Positions 33,374-42,332 are shown, numbered from the stretch's first letter. The stretch is DNA of 64,000 nucleotides from Gp6-AA40 sp035649635 (GCA_035649635.1 DASRJE010000059.1:1-64000); one strand, 5' to 3'. Notes: generated by a model from the letters alone, not told the origin. A program made the numbers and translations.

Positions 33374-34114
33374 CTACTTCTTTGAAGCCTGCGCCTCGAG
33401 CTCTTCCAGACGTTTGAGCCAGTTTTCTTCGGCGCATTCATAGGGCAGCAAGTGTCCATTCGGCACCTGCGCCCACTTCTTCACAGTCGTGAAGGGTCCC
33501 GTGTAGAAGACGGGATCGGTCATCGTCAGCTCTGCCACCAGCACCGACTCACCGCCCTTCCCTTTCTCGAGGTGATAGCGTTCGACGATCCGCGCCCGAT
33601 CGCTGTGCGGATACCGCTGGTCCACCTGCTCGACCAGGTTAGTGGTTTCGACGACCAGAGTGTTCCCTTCCCATCGGCCACTCGAGTGTCCATTCCGCCC
33701 TGGCAGCCGATCGGAATCCGGGACGATGCGGTTGCCCAGGTACACACGTCGAATTTCGCTGTGCGCTTCGTAGACGATGATGATCTGTTCCGGTCGCTGA
33801 TGGATCTCCATTGGATAACCGCCGGATCCCAGCATCGATCCTGGCATGCCCGTTCCCAGGCAATACCCCCCGGGCGTGTCCCCTGTCGGTGCGACGAGCG
33901 CCTGGTATCGGGCAACTTTCTGCTTGGCTTCCGCGTTCAAAGGCAACGCCGGCGCCGCACCGCGGCCGCCCGATGCCTGTCCGGGTTCGTTGTAAGTGGT
34001 CCAGACGCCGGTAAAGTCCGGGTGCTGCGCCGCCGCGTCCGTCGGGCCGAGCAGCCACGTTGACACGCCAATGACGGCAAGGAGCCGGAAAGCCGCCTGA
34101 GATCCCTGGTGCAT
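33374..34114 (-). CDS. Secreted 'PDFTGVW' family protein of unknown function
   Basis: This 246-aa protein starts at ATG 34114 with the strong SD GGAGGAG. It has a signal peptide (FRLLAVIGVSTWLLGPTDAAA). The mature protein begins HPDFTGVWTTYN and contains GYCLGTGMPGSMLGSGGYPMEI, QIIIVYEAHSEIRRVYLGNR, SGRWEGNTLVVETTNL and a C-terminal ECAEENWLKRLEELEAQ helix. It is a relative of the protein at 26419-27174, sharing the (D)FTGVW and WEGDTLVV blocks. Function is unknown; the pattern suggests a lipocalin-like ligand-binding barrel. It is the first gene of the operon with DUF6152 and LVIVD proteins. Confidence 0.82.
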   Translation of the reverse strand: MHQGSQAAFRLLAVIGVSTWLLGPTDAAAQHPDFTGVWTTYNEPGQASGGRGAAPALPLNAEAKQKVARYQALVAPTGDTPGGYCLGTGMPGSMLGSGGYPMEIHQRPEQIIIVYEAHSEIRRVYLGNRIVPDSDRLPGRNGHSSGRWEGNTLVVETTNLVEQVDQRYPHSDRARIVERYHLEKGKGGESVLVAELTMTDPVFYTGPFTTVKKWAQVPNGHLLPYECAEENWLKRLEELEAQASKK

Positions 34115-34221
34115 GGTCTCCTCCGTTTGACCTTCTTAGTGCTTGCCCATGGCAATGATGTGAACGCTGATTTGCCCGTGAAGCGCGCTCGAACGCTCCA
34201 TTCAAAGGCAGAGCCCCTTGG

Positions 34222-35049
34222 CTACTTCGCTGCCAACTCGGTCGGGATCGGCAGGGTGACTTTACCGGTCGCCGCCCACTCTGCGCCGCGCGCGAACGTC
34301 GTGCCGAAGCCGATTTCCTTGACCTCAGTCGGACTGTGCCCGAGCGTCGTCACGAACACTCGTCCCATTCCGTACTGCGTCGTCCACAGCATCGGCTGAT
34401 GAATGCCGGCACCTGGAATCGGTTGGCGCGCCTTACCTTGGTACAGCGCATGGTCGTCGTAGGCGGTGGCGAGCACGTGATAGCTGCCTTCCGGCTGCCA
34501 ACGCAGATTGGCGTACAGCTCGTCGGTCGTCATCGGAAACGATTTCAGCCCACGCGTAATCGGATGATCGGCGTCCGTGATGTCGACAGTGAAGTCGTGC
34601 CGCGCCGAGTGGTGACCGTTACTGGGTCGCCAGTTGCCGCCGCTCATCTTCTCGTATTCCGTCCAGCCGTCGAATGCACCGAGCGCGAGGTGATAGAGGA
34701 CGAGGCCCTTGCCGGAGCGGACGAACTCCTCGAGCGCGGCGTTCGCGCGCTCGCCCCAGCGGTCCTTATCACCGCGGTTGTAGTAGTTGACGACGACGAG
34801 ATTGTAGGGCGCGAGCGTCTCGGGTCCGGCACCGCGGAACTCCTCATTGATGCGGACTTCGAATTTGCCGGTGCTCTCGAGAATCTGCTTCAGGATCGGC
34901 GTCGTGCCACGCCAGTCATGCACGTGCTGCCCGGTGATGATGAGCACCTGAATCTTGTTCGGGTCAGGCGGTGGACTCGGCTGCGCGAACGCGACCGCTG
35001 CAGTTGCGATCAAGCACAAACTGAGCGCAGCGATTTGCGGTCTCCTCAT
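34222..35049 (-). CDS. Secreted ThuA-domain protein
   Basis: This 275-aa protein has a signal peptide (IAALSLCLIATAAVAFAQ) and a ThuA (trehalose-utilisation-like, class I glutamine-amidotransferase fold) domain. Markers are VLIITGQHVHDWRGTTPILKQ, YNLVVVNYY, FVRSGKGLVLYHLALGAF, HDFTVDITDADHPITRGL and the C-terminal YGMGRVFVTTLGH. The usual GATase Cys is replaced here by His in LYHLALGAF, so classical glutaminase chemistry is unlikely. ThuA domains are linked to sugar 3-keto metabolism and often accompany secreted dehydrogenases. The gene follows the PQQ alcohol dehydrogenase by 38 bp on the same strand, suggesting an operon. Confidence 0.9.
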   Translation of the reverse strand: MRRPQIAALSLCLIATAAVAFAQPSPPPDPNKIQVLIITGQHVHDWRGTTPILKQILESTGKFEVRINEEFRGAGPETLAPYNLVVVNYYNRGDKDRWGERANAALEEFVRSGKGLVLYHLALGAFDGWTEYEKMSGGNWRPSNGHHSARHDFTVDITDADHPITRGLKSFPMTTDELYANLRWQPEGSYHVLATAYDDHALYQGKARQPIPGAGIHQPMLWTTQYGMGRVFVTTLGHSPTEVKEIGFGTTFARGAEWAATGKVTLPIPTELAAK

Positions 35050-35087
35050 ACTTTCAACCTCGTACGCGATTTGATTGTTCCTTTGAC

Positions 35088-36857
35088 CTACTCGGTCGCA
35101 AATACCCAGACAGCCCCACCCTCTGGCACCTCAGGATACTCACCGGGGAATAGTCGATTGAGCGTGGCCTGCATCCCGCGTGAGTCACCACCCCAACCCG
35201 ATTCCACGGCAACGTACTGTTTACCATCGACCTTGAACGTCGTGGGCGGCGCAAGAATGCCGGAATTCGTCGGAAACTCCCAGAGCAGTTTTCCAGTGGA
35301 GGCATCGAATGCGTGGAACTTGCGATCGCTGGTACCCCCGCTGAAGACGAGCCCGCCCGCCGTGACCAGCATGCCACCCCAGTTCGGTGACTTGTCGTAG
35401 ACGTGCGTCCACACCATCTGGCCAGTATCGACATTCCACGCCTGCACTTCTCCAACGTGGTTCGCACCTGGCCGGATGAACGGACGGCTGCCACCGATGC
35501 CGACGAACGGCCTGCCCGGCGTGTATGTCGGCTGCGTGCCCATGTTCGATCCACACAGGTTGTTGTTGGCCGGGATGTAGATCATCCGCGTGCGCGGGCT
35601 GAAGGCGATCGGCGGCCAGTTCTTCCCACCGTGGACGCCAGGACAGAAGTCGGCACGCACACCCGTCTTCGGCTTCTTCTCCGGATCGACGTCGGGCCGC
35701 CCGGTGACGGGGTCGAGACTGCGAAAGACATCCTGATACACGAACGGCTTGCCCTCAACGAACTTGATCGGGCCGGCACTGCGTTCCAGGAACCAGATGT
35801 AGCCGTCACGCGCCACGTCGATGAGGCCCTTGATCGTGCGGCCGTTGCGCTGGTAGTCGACGAGAATCGGCGGCGACACCTCATCCCAGTCCCACGAGTC
35901 GTTAGGATGGTATTGGTGGTAACCCTTGATAGCGCCGGTGGCGACGTCGAGCGCCAGCGTCGATGTCACGTAGAGGTTATCGCCCGGACGTTGATCGCCG
36001 ATCGTTGGTCCGCCGTTGCCGGTGCCCCAGTACGCGAGGTTCGTTTCCGGATCGTAGTTGCCCGTCACCCACACCGGCGCGCCGCCCGTCTTCCAGTGAT
36101 CGCCTTTGGGCCATGTCTCACTGCCCGGCTCTCCTGGCGCCGGAACCGTATAGGTGCGCCATTCCTCCTTGCCGCTTTCGACGTCGAAGCCGGCAACGAA
36201 GCCGCGGATGCCGAACTCTCCTCCTGACGCACCAACCATCACCACACCACCAGCCACCAACGGCGCGAGCGTCGTGTAGTACCCGGATTTGTTGTCGGCA
36301 ACAACCGCCGTCCATACTTCGCGGCCTGTCCTGGCATCGAGCGCCACCAGCACGGCTTCACCTGCGGCGAAGAACACCTTGTCGCCGTACAACGCGACGC
36401 CACGGTTGGTCTGGTGCGGCACGTTCATGCCCGCTTCGAGCGGCCGTCGATAGCGCCAGAGCAGATTCCCGCTCTTCACGTCGATCGCAATCACCTGATT
36501 GTTTGGACTCGTCACGAACATCACGCCGCCGTTGACGAGCGGCGCGGCCTGATGCACGCGCGGCTCGGCCGTCGAGAACACCCACGCCGGACGCAGGTGC
36601 TGGACGTTGGCAGGAGTGATGTCGGTGAGAGGGCTGAAACCCCAGCCGTCGTAGGTCCGCCTGATCATCAGCCAGTCTTCATCGTTCGGATTCTTGAGGC
36701 GCTCTGCCGTGACCGGCCGGTAATTCTTCAGGACCCCAGGCATGGGCGGATCGGCAGGCGGCTGCGCTTGTTGCCGCGCGAGCGCAGCGCCCTGGGTCAC
36801 CACGATCGCTGCCATGCTCATGACGGCCGCCGCGAGGACAGCACGAAGGCAATTCAT
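35088..36857 (-). CDS. PQQ-dependent alcohol dehydrogenase, predicted lanthanide type
   Basis: This 589-aa periplasmic quinoprotein has a signal peptide (AVLAAAVMSMAAIVVTQGAA) and an eight-bladed propeller with W-motifs such as GNLLWRYRRP, GREVWTAVVAD, GQMVWTHVYD and GKLLWEFPTN. The active-site block reads NDSWDWDE: Asp323 is the catalytic base, and Asp325 two residues on matches the extra Asp that marks lanthanide-dependent XoxF-type enzymes (calcium MxaF enzymes have Ala there). The vicinal Cys-Cys of classical enzymes is missing from the VPHQTNRGVALYGD segment. There is no fused cytochrome domain, so an external cytochrome c is needed. It is the first gene of a pair with the ThuA protein and divergent from the ADOP permease. 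Confidence 0.9.
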   Translation of the reverse strand: MNCLRAVLAAAVMSMAAIVVTQGAALARQQAQPPADPPMPGVLKNYRPVTAERLKNPNDEDWLMIRRTYDGWGFSPLTDITPANVQHLRPAWVFSTAEPRVHQAAPLVNGGVMFVTSPNNQVIAIDVKSGNLLWRYRRPLEAGMNVPHQTNRGVALYGDKVFFAAGEAVLVALDARTGREVWTAVVADNKSGYYTTLAPLVAGGVVMVGASGGEFGIRGFVAGFDVESGKEEWRTYTVPAPGEPGSETWPKGDHWKTGGAPVWVTGNYDPETNLAYWGTGNGGPTIGDQRPGDNLYVTSTLALDVATGAIKGYHQYHPNDSWDWDEVSPPILVDYQRNGRTIKGLIDVARDGYIWFLERSAGPIKFVEGKPFVYQDVFRSLDPVTGRPDVDPEKKPKTGVRADFCPGVHGGKNWPPIAFSPRTRMIYIPANNNLCGSNMGTQPTYTPGRPFVGIGGSRPFIRPGANHVGEVQAWNVDTGQMVWTHVYDKSPNWGGMLVTAGGLVFSGGTSDRKFHAFDASTGKLLWEFPTNSGILAPPTTFKVDGKQYVAVESGWGGDSRGMQATLNRLFPGEYPEVPEGGAVWVFATE

Positions 36858-36909
36858 GACGCGGAGTTTACCAACGTTTCATGGTCGAACCCCGTCCAAC
36901 TCGATCACT

Positions 36910-39327
36910 ATGGTCGACGATTTCCTCCAGGATCTGCGCTATGCGGCGCGGTCGCTCCGCCGCGCTCCAGGATTCGCTGCCGTGGCCATCGTCACCTTGG
37001 CACTCGGCATCGGGGCCAACACGGCGATGTTCAGCGTGCTCAACGCCTACCTCTTCCGTCCACTCCCGTATCTGCAGCCGGAACGACTGGTCCAGGTGTT
37101 CCGCACGTCGATTTTCTCCGACAGCTGGCCGCACTCGGCCGCCAACTTCATCACTTTCCGCGAGCGCAACGAGGTCTTCAGCGAGATGGTCACGTTCAAT
37201 GGATCGTCGCCGGTTTTGATCCGCGACGGACAACCGGCCGAGCGTCTCCAGGGCTTGCTGGTCTCCGGCAACTTCTTCGCGGCGCTCGGTGTACCTCCGA
37301 CGCTCGGTCGTGTCTTCTCTAACGAAGAGGACCGCCCTGGTGCGGACAACGTGATCGTGCTGAGCGAACGGGTGTGGAGAAATCGTTTCGGCGCGGATCC
37401 GAGCCTCGTCGGGCGCACGTTGCAGATCGACGGCCAGAGCGTGCAGGTGATCGGCGTCATGCCGGCTGACTTCGAGCATCCGATTCTCTGGAACACTGTC
37501 GACTTCTGGCGCCCGATCGCCTTCTCACCGGAACAGCGCGGCAATCGCGGCAACAACTACCTGCGGGCGTTTGCACGTCTGAAGCCCGGCATCGATATCA
37601 ACGACGCGCAGCAGTCGATGCAGATGCTTGCGGCAAATCTGTCTCGCGAGGCCTCGGCGAATCAGAACGAAAGCCTGCGGTTGGCACCGCTTCAGCTCTC
37701 GGCGTCGAATGAAGTATCGCGAACGGTGATGTGGTTCACGTTCGGCCTGGCCGGTTTCGTGCTGCTGATCGCCTGTGCCAACCTCGCAAATCTCCAGCTC
37801 GTTCGCACCACCGCACGAATCCGAGAGCAGAGCGTCCGCGCTGCGCTTGGCGCAAAGCGATTGCGGCTCCTGCGTCAATCGATGACAGAGAGCCTCCTCA
37901 TCGCTTGTCTCGGGGGCGCTTTGAGCCTGCTCCTCGCCTACGGTGCTATCGGTTTCATCAACAGCCGGCTCTTTGCTTCCCTGCCGGGGGCATCAGTCAC
38001 GGTGGACATCACGGTCTTCGCATTCGCATTCCTCATTTCGTTGCTGACCGGCGCCCTGTTTGGAACTGTGCCGGCGTGGCTGGCCTCGCGTGCCGACGTG
38101 AATCTGGCGCTCAAGGAAAGCCCTCGCGGATCGACGAGCGGCTCACATCATCGGCTTCGCTACGTGTTGATCGTGGGCGAGGTTGCGTTTGCGGTGATCC
38201 TTCTCACTGGCGCGGGACTTTTTCTGCGCGGCTTGCAGCGATTCGAGAGCCTCGATCACGGGTGGCGCCCGGACGGGTTGCTCACCGGTCAGCTCGCCCT
38301 GCAAGGCGAACGATACCGGACACCAGAGCAGCGCTTGACCTTTTACCAGCAATTGGAGGAACGACTGCGCTCCATTCCCGGAGTGCAGCGCGTCGCGCTG
38401 TCCAACTCGATGCCAGTGTGGGGATTCAACAGCAGCGGCGGCGTCCGGATCGAGGGTCAGCCCGAGCCCGAGCAAGGCAGGTGGCCGGAGGTCTTCTTCG
38501 AGCAGGTGAGCCGCGACTATTTCGAGACGATCGGTTTACGACTGATTGCCGGTCGTACGTTCAACGCAACTGACATCGCGGGCAACACGGAGGTCGTGAT
38601 CATCAACGACACGATGGCGCGTCGTTTCTGGCCAAACGAGAATCCTCTGGGAAAGCGCATCGGCCGTACTGCCAACCGCCCCTGGACGGAAGTGATTGGC
38701 GTCGTCAGCGACGTCAGCTTCCCCGCAAGCCTTGCCGAGCCGTATACGCGGTTGCAGGCGTTCCGTCCGATCGCGCAGGGTCCCAATGCGTTCGTCAACG
38801 TCACAGTACGGACAACGGGGGCGCCAGACGATCTCGCTCAGCCGATGCGACGGGCGCTCGCCGATCTCGATCCCACGCTGGCGCTCCATCGTGTTCGCAC
38901 TGCGCGCAGCCTGGTAGACGAGGGCCTGGGGAATGTCTCGCTGCTCGGCACGCTGCTCGGAGCGTTCGCCGCCCTCGGTCTCGCCCTTGCGGCGATCGGC
39001 ATCTATGGAGTTACTTCGTACTCCGTTGCGCAGCGCACGAGCGAACTGGGCATCCGCATGGCGCTCGGTGCACGGACGCGTGACGTGCTCTGGCTGATTC
39101 TGTCGACCGGCGCCGGCGTGATCGCGGTGGGCGCCCTCATCGGGAGCGCCGGAGCAGTCGCCGTGGCAAGAGTGCTGGCAGCCGCGATCCCGACGCTGCC
39201 GACGCGCGACCCGGTCGCGTTGGCGGGACTAACCGCCTTCCTGGTCGTGATTGCTCTTGCGGCTTGCTTCGTGCCAGCAGGGCGGGCCACGCGAGTTGAC
39301 CCGTTAGTGGCGCTTCGTCACGAGTGA
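36910..39327 (+). CDS. ADOP-family ABC-type permease (FtsX/MacB_PCD duplicated)
   Basis: The ATG at 36910 begins MVDDFLQDLRYAARSLRRAPGF, the classic start of acidobacterial duplicated orphan permeases; upstream codons are an accidental extension. It is about 805 aa. TM1 is VAIVTLALGIGANTAMFSVL, followed by a MacB_PCD periplasmic domain, then an FtsX unit (FTFGLAGFVLLIACANLANL, ALGAKRLRLLRQSMTESLLI), a second MacB_PCD and a second FtsX unit (GIRMALGARTRDVLWLIL near the C-terminus). No ATPase gene is adjacent, which is normal for ADOPs. The family is expanded in Acidobacteria. Substrate is unknown; MacB-like relatives extrude lipoproteins, macrolides or peptides. Confidence 0.92.
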   Translation: MVDDFLQDLRYAARSLRRAPGFAAVAIVTLALGIGANTAMFSVLNAYLFRPLPYLQPERLVQVFRTSIFSDSWPHSAANFITFRERNEVFSEMVTFNGSSPVLIRDGQPAERLQGLLVSGNFFAALGVPPTLGRVFSNEEDRPGADNVIVLSERVWRNRFGADPSLVGRTLQIDGQSVQVIGVMPADFEHPILWNTVDFWRPIAFSPEQRGNRGNNYLRAFARLKPGIDINDAQQSMQMLAANLSREASANQNESLRLAPLQLSASNEVSRTVMWFTFGLAGFVLLIACANLANLQLVRTTARIREQSVRAALGAKRLRLLRQSMTESLLIACLGGALSLLLAYGAIGFINSRLFASLPGASVTVDITVFAFAFLISLLTGALFGTVPAWLASRADVNLALKESPRGSTSGSHHRLRYVLIVGEVAFAVILLTGAGLFLRGLQRFESLDHGWRPDGLLTGQLALQGERYRTPEQRLTFYQQLEERLRSIPGVQRVALSNSMPVWGFNSSGGVRIEGQPEPEQGRWPEVFFEQVSRDYFETIGLRLIAGRTFNATDIAGNTEVVIINDTMARRFWPNENPLGKRIGRTANRPWTEVIGVVSDVSFPASLAEPYTRLQAFRPIAQGPNAFVNVTVRTTGAPDDLAQPMRRALADLDPTLALHRVRTARSLVDEGLGNVSLLGTLLGAFAALGLALAAIGIYGVTSYSVAQRTSELGIRMALGARTRDVLWLILSTGAGVIAVGALIGSAGAVAVARVLAAAIPTLPTRDPVALAGLTAFLVVIALAACFVPAGRATRVDPLVALRHE

Positions 39328-39345
39328 GGATCAAGGTCGAGAGCC

Positions 39346-39584
39346 CTACTTTGTCACTTTGCGCTCAGATACCGGGCGGAAACATGCTGCGGAAACGAAC
39401 CTTGCGAGCGGCGCGAGCGGCGTCAGTGCGAAAAACGTTGCGCAGAGGGGTGACCGAGGCGTGGGTGACTGGGACCCACGCCGAGCACCGGCAGACGAAG
39501 GCCTCGGAGCGACGTTTTTCCGCGCCGTCGAGCGGTTCGTGGAGCAGCGTGTTTTCGCCCGCAATCGGCAAAGTGACAAAGTAG
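39346..39584. mobile_element. Foldback (MITE-like) element with 17-bp terminal inverted repeats
   Basis: CTACTTTGTCACTTTGC at 39346-39362 is repeated exactly inverted as GCAAAGTGACAAAGTAG at 39568-39584. The similarity continues inward with gaps: CGGGCGGAAACATGCTGC faces GGGCGAAAACACGCTGC read on the other strand, and AAAAACGTTGCG faces AAAAACGTCGC. It ends at a central perfect hairpin GGCGTGGGT...ACCCACGCC (39458-39482). The whole 239 bp is thus one imperfect palindrome. No transposase is encoded and no clear target-site duplication is visible. It lies in the 345-bp convergent spacer between the ADOP and NTF2-like genes. Confidence 0.7.
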
Positions 39585-39590
39585 CAGTAG

Positions 39591-39624
39591 AGACTCGTTT
39601 TCAGGAAGGCGTAGAGGCGAGTCT
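39591..39624. terminator. Small stem-loop next to the foldback element
   Basis: AGACTCG at 39591-39597 pairs with CGAGTCT at 39618-39624, followed by TTTA on the plus strand. It lies between convergent genes and could terminate either transcript; the stem is only 7 bp. Confidence 0.4.
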
Positions 39625-39672
39625 TTAGCGGTCGCTGCGTGCGCACGCGCGCATGGCGTTGCGACTCGAATC

Positions 39673-40161
39673 CTACTGCTGCGTTCTCGACCGAATCGTC
39701 GTGTCCGACGATCGCATCTTGGTCTTGAAGCGCCAGCCCTTCGACGTTTTCACCAGCGTGTCATCGTAGCGGGAATACGAGTTGATCTTCACGGGCACTT
39801 CCTGCGGATCGACGATAAACACGTAGAGCGAGCCGTTGGCGCCTTCGGCGGTCGGAGTGATCACCAGATTGGAAACGACGTGGCGTGTCTTCGACGGGCC
39901 CGCACGTCGCCGCGACTCCATCAGCGCCGCACGCCCGATCGTCCCGTTGAAGTTGCCGTCGTCGGTGAACGTATCGGCCCAGCCCTCCGGGTCACCGGCA
40001 TCGATCGTGTGATAGTACTTCGCGTAGTTCTGCTCGATGTCGATATAGTCCTGCGTCGTCAGCTTGCCAGCGGCCGATGTGGCCCCGATGCCATACGCTG
40101 TGTAGATCCAGCCCGAGGTCACCAGGACGAGCAGCGCCGACAGAGTCTTTCGAGTCAGCAT
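39673..40161 (-). CDS. Secreted NTF2/SnoaL-like protein
   Basis: The ATG at 40161 follows AAAGGAG and starts a signal peptide (RKTLSALLVLVTSGWIYTAYG), giving 162 aa; an upstream in-frame start at 40215 is not favoured. The mature domain is a SnoaL_4-type NTF2 fold: LTTQDYIDIEQNYAKYYHTID, AGDPEGWADTFTDDGNFNGT and RHVVSNLVITPTAEGANGSLY, ending with GWRFKTKMRSSDTT. Related proteins are steroid-isomerase-like or aromatic dioxygenase beta-subunit-like and dimerise, but function varies. It lies 37 bp downstream of the ModA-like gene on the same strand. Confidence 0.87.
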   Translation of the reverse strand: MLTRKTLSALLVLVTSGWIYTAYGIGATSAAGKLTTQDYIDIEQNYAKYYHTIDAGDPEGWADTFTDDGNFNGTIGRAALMESRRRAGPSKTRHVVSNLVITPTAEGANGSLYVFIVDPQEVPVKINSYSRYDDTLVKTSKGWRFKTKMRSSDTTIRSRTQQ

Positions 40162-40198
40162 AAACACTCCTTTCAAGTCGACCGTCCTGCGGCACTGT

Positions 40199-40993
40199 TC
40201 ACCGTTTGAAACCATTTCCTTTGAGAGCCGGCTCGATCGCCGGGCCCTGCAGGAACTTCACCAACGCCTGGGCCGCTGCCGCATTCGGCGTGTTCGTTGA
40301 AATCGTCGCAGTCACCACGGCGGGCACCTGCAGCTCAGGGATCACCGGCCCCATGTTACGAAGGGCCTTGTTCGGCATGATCTCGCTGAGCGGATAGATA
40401 TTGATCTCGTACTCACCCGGCCCGAGCGACGGCGCCGGGGCCGACATGTCGTGTTTCGCTTTCACAGCGTCGCGGATCTCGAGTGTGTCGAGGATCTTGT
40501 TCACCGTGAAGAGCGCGGCGCCGGTGTCCGCCCAGCGCAACGACCTGGCGTTCAGCATCGCGGCCTTGACCTTCGCCGGCGTGCTCAGATCGGGCGTCGC
40601 GTCGCCCCGCAGCCCGATCGCGACGTCTGTCTTCGCAATGACGACACCTGGAGACGTGATCTTCGACGCCTTCAACAATTGTTCATCCACGTCGGGAAGC
40701 AGCAGCGCGACTTCAAAGGCGTTCCCCGCCATGACCGAATCCTTCAGATTGCCGCGCGCAGACCCGTACTCAATCACCAGCGGGTGGCCAATCGCCTTCG
40801 CCGCTTCCGCACGAACGGCGTCGAGCGGAATGCGAATGGCCGCGGTTGCCAGCACTCGAACGTCGCCTGGCTTGGCGTCAGCGATCCGTTCACCACGCCC
40901 GCCGCCTTGAGCGGTCACCATGGCTCCGGTCGCCAGAAGCGGAAGTCCAAGACCGATCGCCGCAATGGTCTCTTTCCTTGCCCAGGCTCTCAT
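40199..40993 (-). CDS. ModA-like periplasmic substrate-binding protein
   Basis: The start at ATG 40993 has a perfect SD (GGAGGAGA); upstream in-frame sequence is not part of the gene. This 264-aa protein has a signal or anchor (ETIAAIGLGLPLLATGAMVTAQ) and a type 2 periplasmic binding fold: VRVLATAAIRIPLDAVRAEA, FEVALLLPDVDEQLLKASKI, VVIAKTDVAIGLRGD and LVKFLQGPAIEPALKGNGF, as in molybdate-binding ModA relatives. No permease or ATPase gene is adjacent. Such orphan ModA-like proteins are common in Acidobacteria and may bind small organic anions instead. It shares an operon with the NTF2-like gene. Confidence 0.85.
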   Translation of the reverse strand: MRAWARKETIAAIGLGLPLLATGAMVTAQGGGRGERIADAKPGDVRVLATAAIRIPLDAVRAEAAKAIGHPLVIEYGSARGNLKDSVMAGNAFEVALLLPDVDEQLLKASKITSPGVVIAKTDVAIGLRGDATPDLSTPAKVKAAMLNARSLRWADTGAALFTVNKILDTLEIRDAVKAKHDMSAPAPSLGPGEYEINIYPLSEIMPNKALRNMGPVIPELQVPAVVTATISTNTPNAAAAQALVKFLQGPAIEPALKGNGFKR

Positions 40994-41074
40994 GTCTCCT
41001 CCCGTTCTTGATCCTCCGGTCAATCGGCCCGATGATGAACGGCGCCACGATATCGCCTTCAAGGAGCGGTGGTC

Positions 41075-42331
41075 ATGCGCCTCACTTTCCGGCACATTTC
41101 GCACACCGGGCCGCTCATTCGCGTGTGCCTCATACTACTCGTCCTCGCGCCGGTGCGGCTGGGCGGTCAGCCATTGCCGGATCGACCTGGAGGATTGCGG
41201 CCAGTCCCGCCGACGAAGCCGAGGATCTTGCCATTGCCGGAAGCGCAATGGACCGGCGAGCACAAACAACGAATCGCGAAGTTCCTGCCCCCTGGCACTC
41301 GCCCGGGGAACAGCTTCCGGACGCTTCTGAACGTCCCGGACCTGGTCGACCGGACGATGACGCTCTACAACTACGTGACGCAGGGGTCGAGCCTGCCGCC
41401 GCGGATCCGCGAGCTGCTGATCCTGCGCACGGCATGGCTGCACGGCAGCGACGTCATCTGGCGCGAGCGGGTGCCGTTCGCGCGCAAGGCCGGGCTGACG
41501 AGCGACGAGATCCGGAAGATCGCGCAGGGTCCGAACGCCGCCGGTTGGGACGCGTTCGAGGCCAACCTGCTCCAAATGGCCGACCAGTTGTTTCGAAATT
41601 CGTTCGTCAACGACTCGGTCTACACGATGATGGCCGCGCGCTACGACACGTGCAACGTGATGGACGCGGGGATGACGGTGGCCGATGTTGCGTCGCTCGC
41701 GCTCCTGTACAACACACTCGGCGTCCAGCCCGATGATGTTCCCGCGGCCGATCGGATGCCAATGGACATCGACTACCGAGTCGACGTGCCCTCGCGCGAA
41801 GCGATCACGCTGAAGGCGCCGAGAGCAGTGCCCCTTCCCGGTCCGGGCGCCAACAACCCACGCACATTCAACCTGTGTTCAAATCTCGCCGCGGCGCGAA
41901 ACGGGTCCGGATACGTGAATCAGATCTCGATGCTCGGCAAGACAGGTCGAGCGCGCCACCGCGAGCTGCTGATCCTGCGTGTCGGATGGAACTCCCAATC
42001 CGAGTACGAGTGGTCGGAGCATGTCGGACCAGTGGGCGGGGCACGCAAGATGGGTCTGCCGGTCGAGCGCATCACGATGGGTCCGGATGCGCCAGGCTGG
42101 GATTCGTTCGAGGCCCACCTGCTCAGGTTCGTGGACGAGATGTATCGCGATTCGATCGTCTCGGACCGGACGTGGGACGCTCTGAAGCAGCAGTATGACG
42201 ATCGATTGATGATCGACGCGACGATCACGTCGGCCAATTACCGGATGGTCTCGATGGCGCTGAATATTCTCGGAGTCCAGAGCAATCCGGGCGAAGAGAA
42301 ACTGCCGGCGGTGCCCAAGGACGTTCAATAA
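41075..42331 (+). CDS. Double carboxymuconolactone-decarboxylase-like protein
   Basis: AAGGAG at 41061-41066 gives ATG 41075 the best start, six bases after an in-frame GTG. The 418-aa protein has a hydrophobic N-terminus (RVCLILLVLAPVRL) and two tandem CMD (AhpD-like) helical domains. Domain 1 (residues about 75-225) contains PPRIRELLILRTAWLHGSDVIW and domain 2 (about 265-405) contains RARHRELLILRVGWNSQSEYEW. The first has no CxxC, and the usual H-E catalytic positions are only partly kept, while domain 2 retains E-x-x-x-x-EHV. The redox activity of AhpD is thus unlikely; a decarboxylase or binding role is open. It is divergent from the ModA-like gene by 81 bp. Confidence 0.85.
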   Translation: MRLTFRHISHTGPLIRVCLILLVLAPVRLGGQPLPDRPGGLRPVPPTKPRILPLPEAQWTGEHKQRIAKFLPPGTRPGNSFRTLLNVPDLVDRTMTLYNYVTQGSSLPPRIRELLILRTAWLHGSDVIWRERVPFARKAGLTSDEIRKIAQGPNAAGWDAFEANLLQMADQLFRNSFVNDSVYTMMAARYDTCNVMDAGMTVADVASLALLYNTLGVQPDDVPAADRMPMDIDYRVDVPSREAITLKAPRAVPLPGPGANNPRTFNLCSNLAAARNGSGYVNQISMLGKTGRARHRELLILRVGWNSQSEYEWSEHVGPVGGARKMGLPVERITMGPDAPGWDSFEAHLLRFVDEMYRDSIVSDRTWDALKQQYDDRLMIDATITSANYRMVSMALNILGVQSNPGEEKLPAVPKDVQ

Positions 42332-42332
42332 A

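Noticed and set aside
39365..39646. Small frames inside the foldback element
   Set aside because: They arise on both strands because the element is palindromic; no SD, no domain.
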